Below, one piece after another: positions 61,626-64,000 of a stretch of 64,000 nt of DNA. The notes beneath the pieces were generated by a model. It saw only the letters and a list, made by a program, of their open reading frames with translations. It was not told the origin of the DNA and did not search any database. Each line of letters opens with the position of its first letter. The first letter of the stretch is position 1. A program made the position numbers and the translations under genes. The DNA comes from Shewanella piezotolerans WP3 (GTDB lineage: Bacteria > Pseudomonadota > Gammaproteobacteria > Enterobacterales > Shewanellaceae), in assembly GCF_000014885.1 (NCBI RefSeq), contig NC_011566.1, forward strand, positions 992,001 to 1,056,000. Direction: 5' to 3'.

Positions 61626-63009
61626 ACCAAGTAGCCGCATAAGTGGTATTTCTCTACGTACTAAATTGGTTATTGGCAGTGGGTTGGCAACGGCTGTGGG
61701 ACTCATGCTATCGCTGAGTTTATTATTATGGTTTGCAGAACCGGCTGTATCACAAACGATTGTTAAACAATTTAGTTTGCTGCTGCTAATTATTTTTGGC
61801 CTATCTATCTGTATTGCTATTGCGGTGAGTTACTTATTTACTCGTCATTTAGCCACAAGTTTAATGGCACTTGAAGTTGGCTTGTTGAATTTTAAAGATA
61901 ATGATTTTAGCGTGAGCTTGCCTGTAGGAGGAGACAAACAGTTACAAGCATTAGCCGTACTGTTTAATGAGTCAGCTGAAGCATTGAGGAAAGAGCGCCA
62001 ATATATTTATCAACGTGAGCTGCTGCTGGATAAAGTCATTCAAAGTTCACCCAATGTGATGTTGCTGCTAGATGATGAGCAACGAGTTATTTACGCCAAT
62101 GATGCTGCAAGACACCTGTTTAACCAAGGGCTTAGGATTGAAGGTATTGAGCTTGACGAACTTATCGAGCAAGTGGCTGATGAATTAAGCGCTGCACTTG
62201 CAAACCCTAAAGATGGTTTGTTCTCGCTAAGTGCCAAGGAGAGTGATTCTAACGGTGAAGGAGAGCCTGAAACATGGCATCTTTCACGGGGGCAGTTCTT
62301 GTTAAATGGTCAGTACCATCACCTTATTTTACTTAAGCAGATGACACGGGAGCTCAACCGTCAAGAAGTGGCGGTGTGGAAGAAGGTGATCCGCATTATT
62401 AGCCACGAGCTGAACAATTCAGTGGCGCCAATCGCTTCGATGGTGAACTCAGGGCGAATGCTCACCAAAGATCTTGATGATCCTAAGTTAAAGCTGATTT
62501 TTGATACTATTGAAGATAGAACCAGTCACTTAAGTCAGTTTATCTTTGATTATGCGCGTTTCGCCAAGCTACCCGTGCCAAAAAAGAGTCAGGTCGATTG
62601 GCATAAATTAACTGAACAACTGCAGCAACACTACAGATTCTTCCTTGAAAATGAGTTGCCAAGTTCCACGGTAGAGTTCGACTTGATCCAGATGGAGCAG
62701 GTGTTACTAAACCTTTTGAAAAATGCCCATGAATCAGGCGCTGCAGCTGACAGCATTAGCTTGTCGATTGTTGATACTACCCTGGCAGATGGCACTGAAG
62801 GAATTTATATTGAAGTCAAGGATCAAGGCTCTGGGATGCCGCCAGAAGTACTTCGTCAAGCACTACTGCCTTTCTATTCTACCAAGCAATCTGGCACCGG
62901 GTTAGGACTACCATTGTGCCGTGAAATAATCGAAGCTCATGACGGTCGGATAAGCCTGCAAAACCGTGACGGTAAAGGTCTGAGTGTCAGGTTATGGGTG
63001 CCGAAATAG
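61609..63009 (+). CDS. NtrY-like sensor histidine kinase
   Basis: 466 residues. Two membrane helices (about 18-40 and 55-77) flank a very short periplasmic loop, so it probably senses within the membrane or through its PAS-like region (SPNVMLLLDDEQRVIYANDAARHLF, about 145-170). HAMP-like linker, H-box ISHELNNSVAPI (His about 266), and ATPase blocks NLLKNAHES, DQGSGMP and GTGLGLPL are present. It pairs with the overlapping response regulator. Confidence 0.92.
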   Translation: MALKNKPSSRISGISLRTKLVIGSGLATAVGLMLSLSLLLWFAEPAVSQTIVKQFSLLLLIIFGLSICIAIAVSYLFTRHLATSLMALEVGLLNFKDNDFSVSLPVGGDKQLQALAVLFNESAEALRKERQYIYQRELLLDKVIQSSPNVMLLLDDEQRVIYANDAARHLFNQGLRIEGIELDELIEQVADELSAALANPKDGLFSLSAKESDSNGEGEPETWHLSRGQFLLNGQYHHLILLKQMTRELNRQEVAVWKKVIRIISHELNNSVAPIASMVNSGRMLTKDLDDPKLKLIFDTIEDRTSHLSQFIFDYARFAKLPVPKKSQVDWHKLTEQLQQHYRFFLENELPSSTVEFDLIQMEQVLLNLLKNAHESGAAADSISLSIVDTTLADGTEGIYIEVKDQGSGMPPEVLRQALLPFYSTKQSGTGLGLPLCREIIEAHDGRISLQNRDGKGLSVRLWVPK

Positions 63010-63180
63010 GCGTTTTCAGTATTGGATGTGAATTAAATCAAGTTAGCTATTGCTGTTGTTGACCCTTAGAATCTACACTGAGGTAACATCGTGATTACAA
63101 TAATAACTGTTTCAAATTCAGTTACATTTCATTGAATTTGCAAGCATCTAAGCGTAAGCAACAGATTCCGGGACGAACCT

Positions 63181-64000
63181 ATGCCAAACTACCTCAACTG
63201 CACAGTACTAAAGTTAGCGTTGTTGTTTTCATCTGCGGCACTGATTACGGCATGCGAAAAAGAGCCAGTTAAAATTACTCCTAAACTGGTTGTTGTTGAG
63301 AAAGTGTCGACTGCAACCGTGCCGCTGTATGGCAACTATGTTGGTGTCACCAAAGCATCGCTGGATGTTGAAGTGAGAGCTCGGGTTGATGGTTTTGTTG
63401 AAAATAAGAGCTTTATTGAAGGCAGCGCCGTAAAAGAGGGAGCACAACTTTATCGTATCGATAATCGTCCCTATGTGGCAGTAGTCAATCGCTTAAGCGC
63501 TAATGTTGAGTCGCAGCAGTCTGCACTTGAAAAGGCGCAACGAGATGTCGAGCGTTTAAAGCCATTGTATGAGCAGGATGCGGCCAGCCAGTTAGATTTT
63601 GATAACGCACTATCTATTCTTTCCCAAGCCAAATCGAGTGTTGCAGCCAGTAAAGCTGAGCTTGAAGAGGCAAAGCTTGAACTCAGTTATACCGAGATTA
63701 AATCCCCCATTAGTGGCTTAGTGAGCCGCTCTGAAGTTGATATCGGCGCGCTGGTTGGTAGCAGTGGCCAATCATTATTAACCCGAGTTAAGCAAGTTGA
63801 CCCGATCTATGTCACTTTCAATATGTCGGCACTCGATTACCTTAACGCTCGTCGCCGCATGACCAGTTATAAAGAGCAGCAAGCTGCAGAGTCTGAAGGG
63901 AAGGCCGTAGAGGGCTTCGTCACCATTACCTTGCCTGATGACAGCGAGTACCGCTATTTGGGGGATGTGGGTTTTACAGACCCTTCAGTCAATCCCGAAA
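63181..64000 (+). CDS. RND efflux periplasmic adaptor lipoprotein, 3' truncated by window edge
   Basis: The frame is open from ATG 63181 to the edge (273 codons). The signal peptide ends in a lipobox (ALITAC), so it is a lipoprotein. GFVENKSFIEGSAVKEGAQLYRID and the matching second lipoyl half LSYTEIKSPISGLVSRSEVDIGALVG bracket a coiled-coil, as in MexA/AcrA. The inner-membrane pump should follow outside the window. Separate from the sigma-54 operon. Confidence 0.9.
   Translation, partial: MPNYLNCTVLKLALLFSSAALITACEKEPVKITPKLVVVEKVSTATVPLYGNYVGVTKASLDVEVRARVDGFVENKSFIEGSAVKEGAQLYRIDNRPYVAVVNRLSANVESQQSALEKAQRDVERLKPLYEQDAASQLDFDNALSILSQAKSSVAASKAELEEAKLELSYTEIKSPISGLVSRSEVDIGALVGSSGQSLLTRVKQVDPIYVTFNMSALDYLNARRRMTSYKEQQAAESEGKAVEGFVTITLPDDSEYRYLGDVGFTDPSVNPE

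Overview
This window looks like a gammaproteobacterial chromosome, probably Shewanella. That is an inference from moderate GC, the gene order metH - cobC - cobalamin riboswitch - btuD/btuC - cobT - cobS - cobU - cobQ - cobO, and the style of the transport genes. The left 12.7 kb is ordinary core genome. It holds the end of a flavoprotein oxidoreductase gene, metH with a MetJ-like operator, a cobC gene with a premature stop, and a B12-riboswitch-led operon for cobalamin uptake and nucleotide-loop assembly.

From 12,729 to 38,697 a type I-F3 CRISPR-associated Tn7-like transposon (CAST) sits 13 bp after cobO. It has terminal TnsB sites, a perfect 5-bp target duplication (ATTAG), tnsA-tnsB-tnsC, an Xre regulator, tniQ-cas8/5f-cas7f-cas6f without cas1 or cas2-3, and a 3-spacer array ending in an atypical repeat. 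The last spacer matches the 3' coding end of cobO at 23/32 positions, next to a CC PAM and 48 bp before the duplicated target. Eight of the nine mismatches fall at codon third positions. The element therefore appears to home by crRNA to cobO, a site I do not recall among the described I-F3 attachment genes. Its cargo includes a helicase pair, a compact metallophosphoesterase/ATPase/unknown operon (candidate defence system), an orphan DUF2384 antitoxin, and a type I secretion system with a 1,338-residue RTX protein.

From 38,703 to 42,631 lies the wreck of an older related element. It carries a solo array-terminal repeat, a frameshifted copy of the antitoxin, Rhs-type toxin/immunity cassettes (DUF4329-like and TNT-like), an IS4-type fragment, and a second distal transposon end. 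That end is followed by CTATT, which also occurs overlapping the ATTAG duplication next to cobO. Two independent insertions at the same crRNA-defined site are the simplest reading. Together they separate btuF (42,969) from the rest of the B12 operon by about 30 kb.

From 42,969 onward the sequence looks chromosomal again: btuF behind an 8-copy heptamer repeat, an MFS exporter, an SDR, a doubly frameshifted LysR gene, a zinc-ribbon membrane protein and a MAPEG protein. A RiPP locus on the minus strand (49,557-54,578) holds a His/Gly/Ser-rich precursor, a radical SAM/SPASM maturase, an HExxH protein, a truncated HlyD-like protein and a C39-peptidase ABC exporter. Next comes a MacAB-like ABC export operon behind a sigma-54 promoter, followed by its likely NtrC-type regulator and NtrY-like kinase. 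The start of an RND periplasmic adaptor runs off the right edge. No tRNA or rRNA genes were seen.
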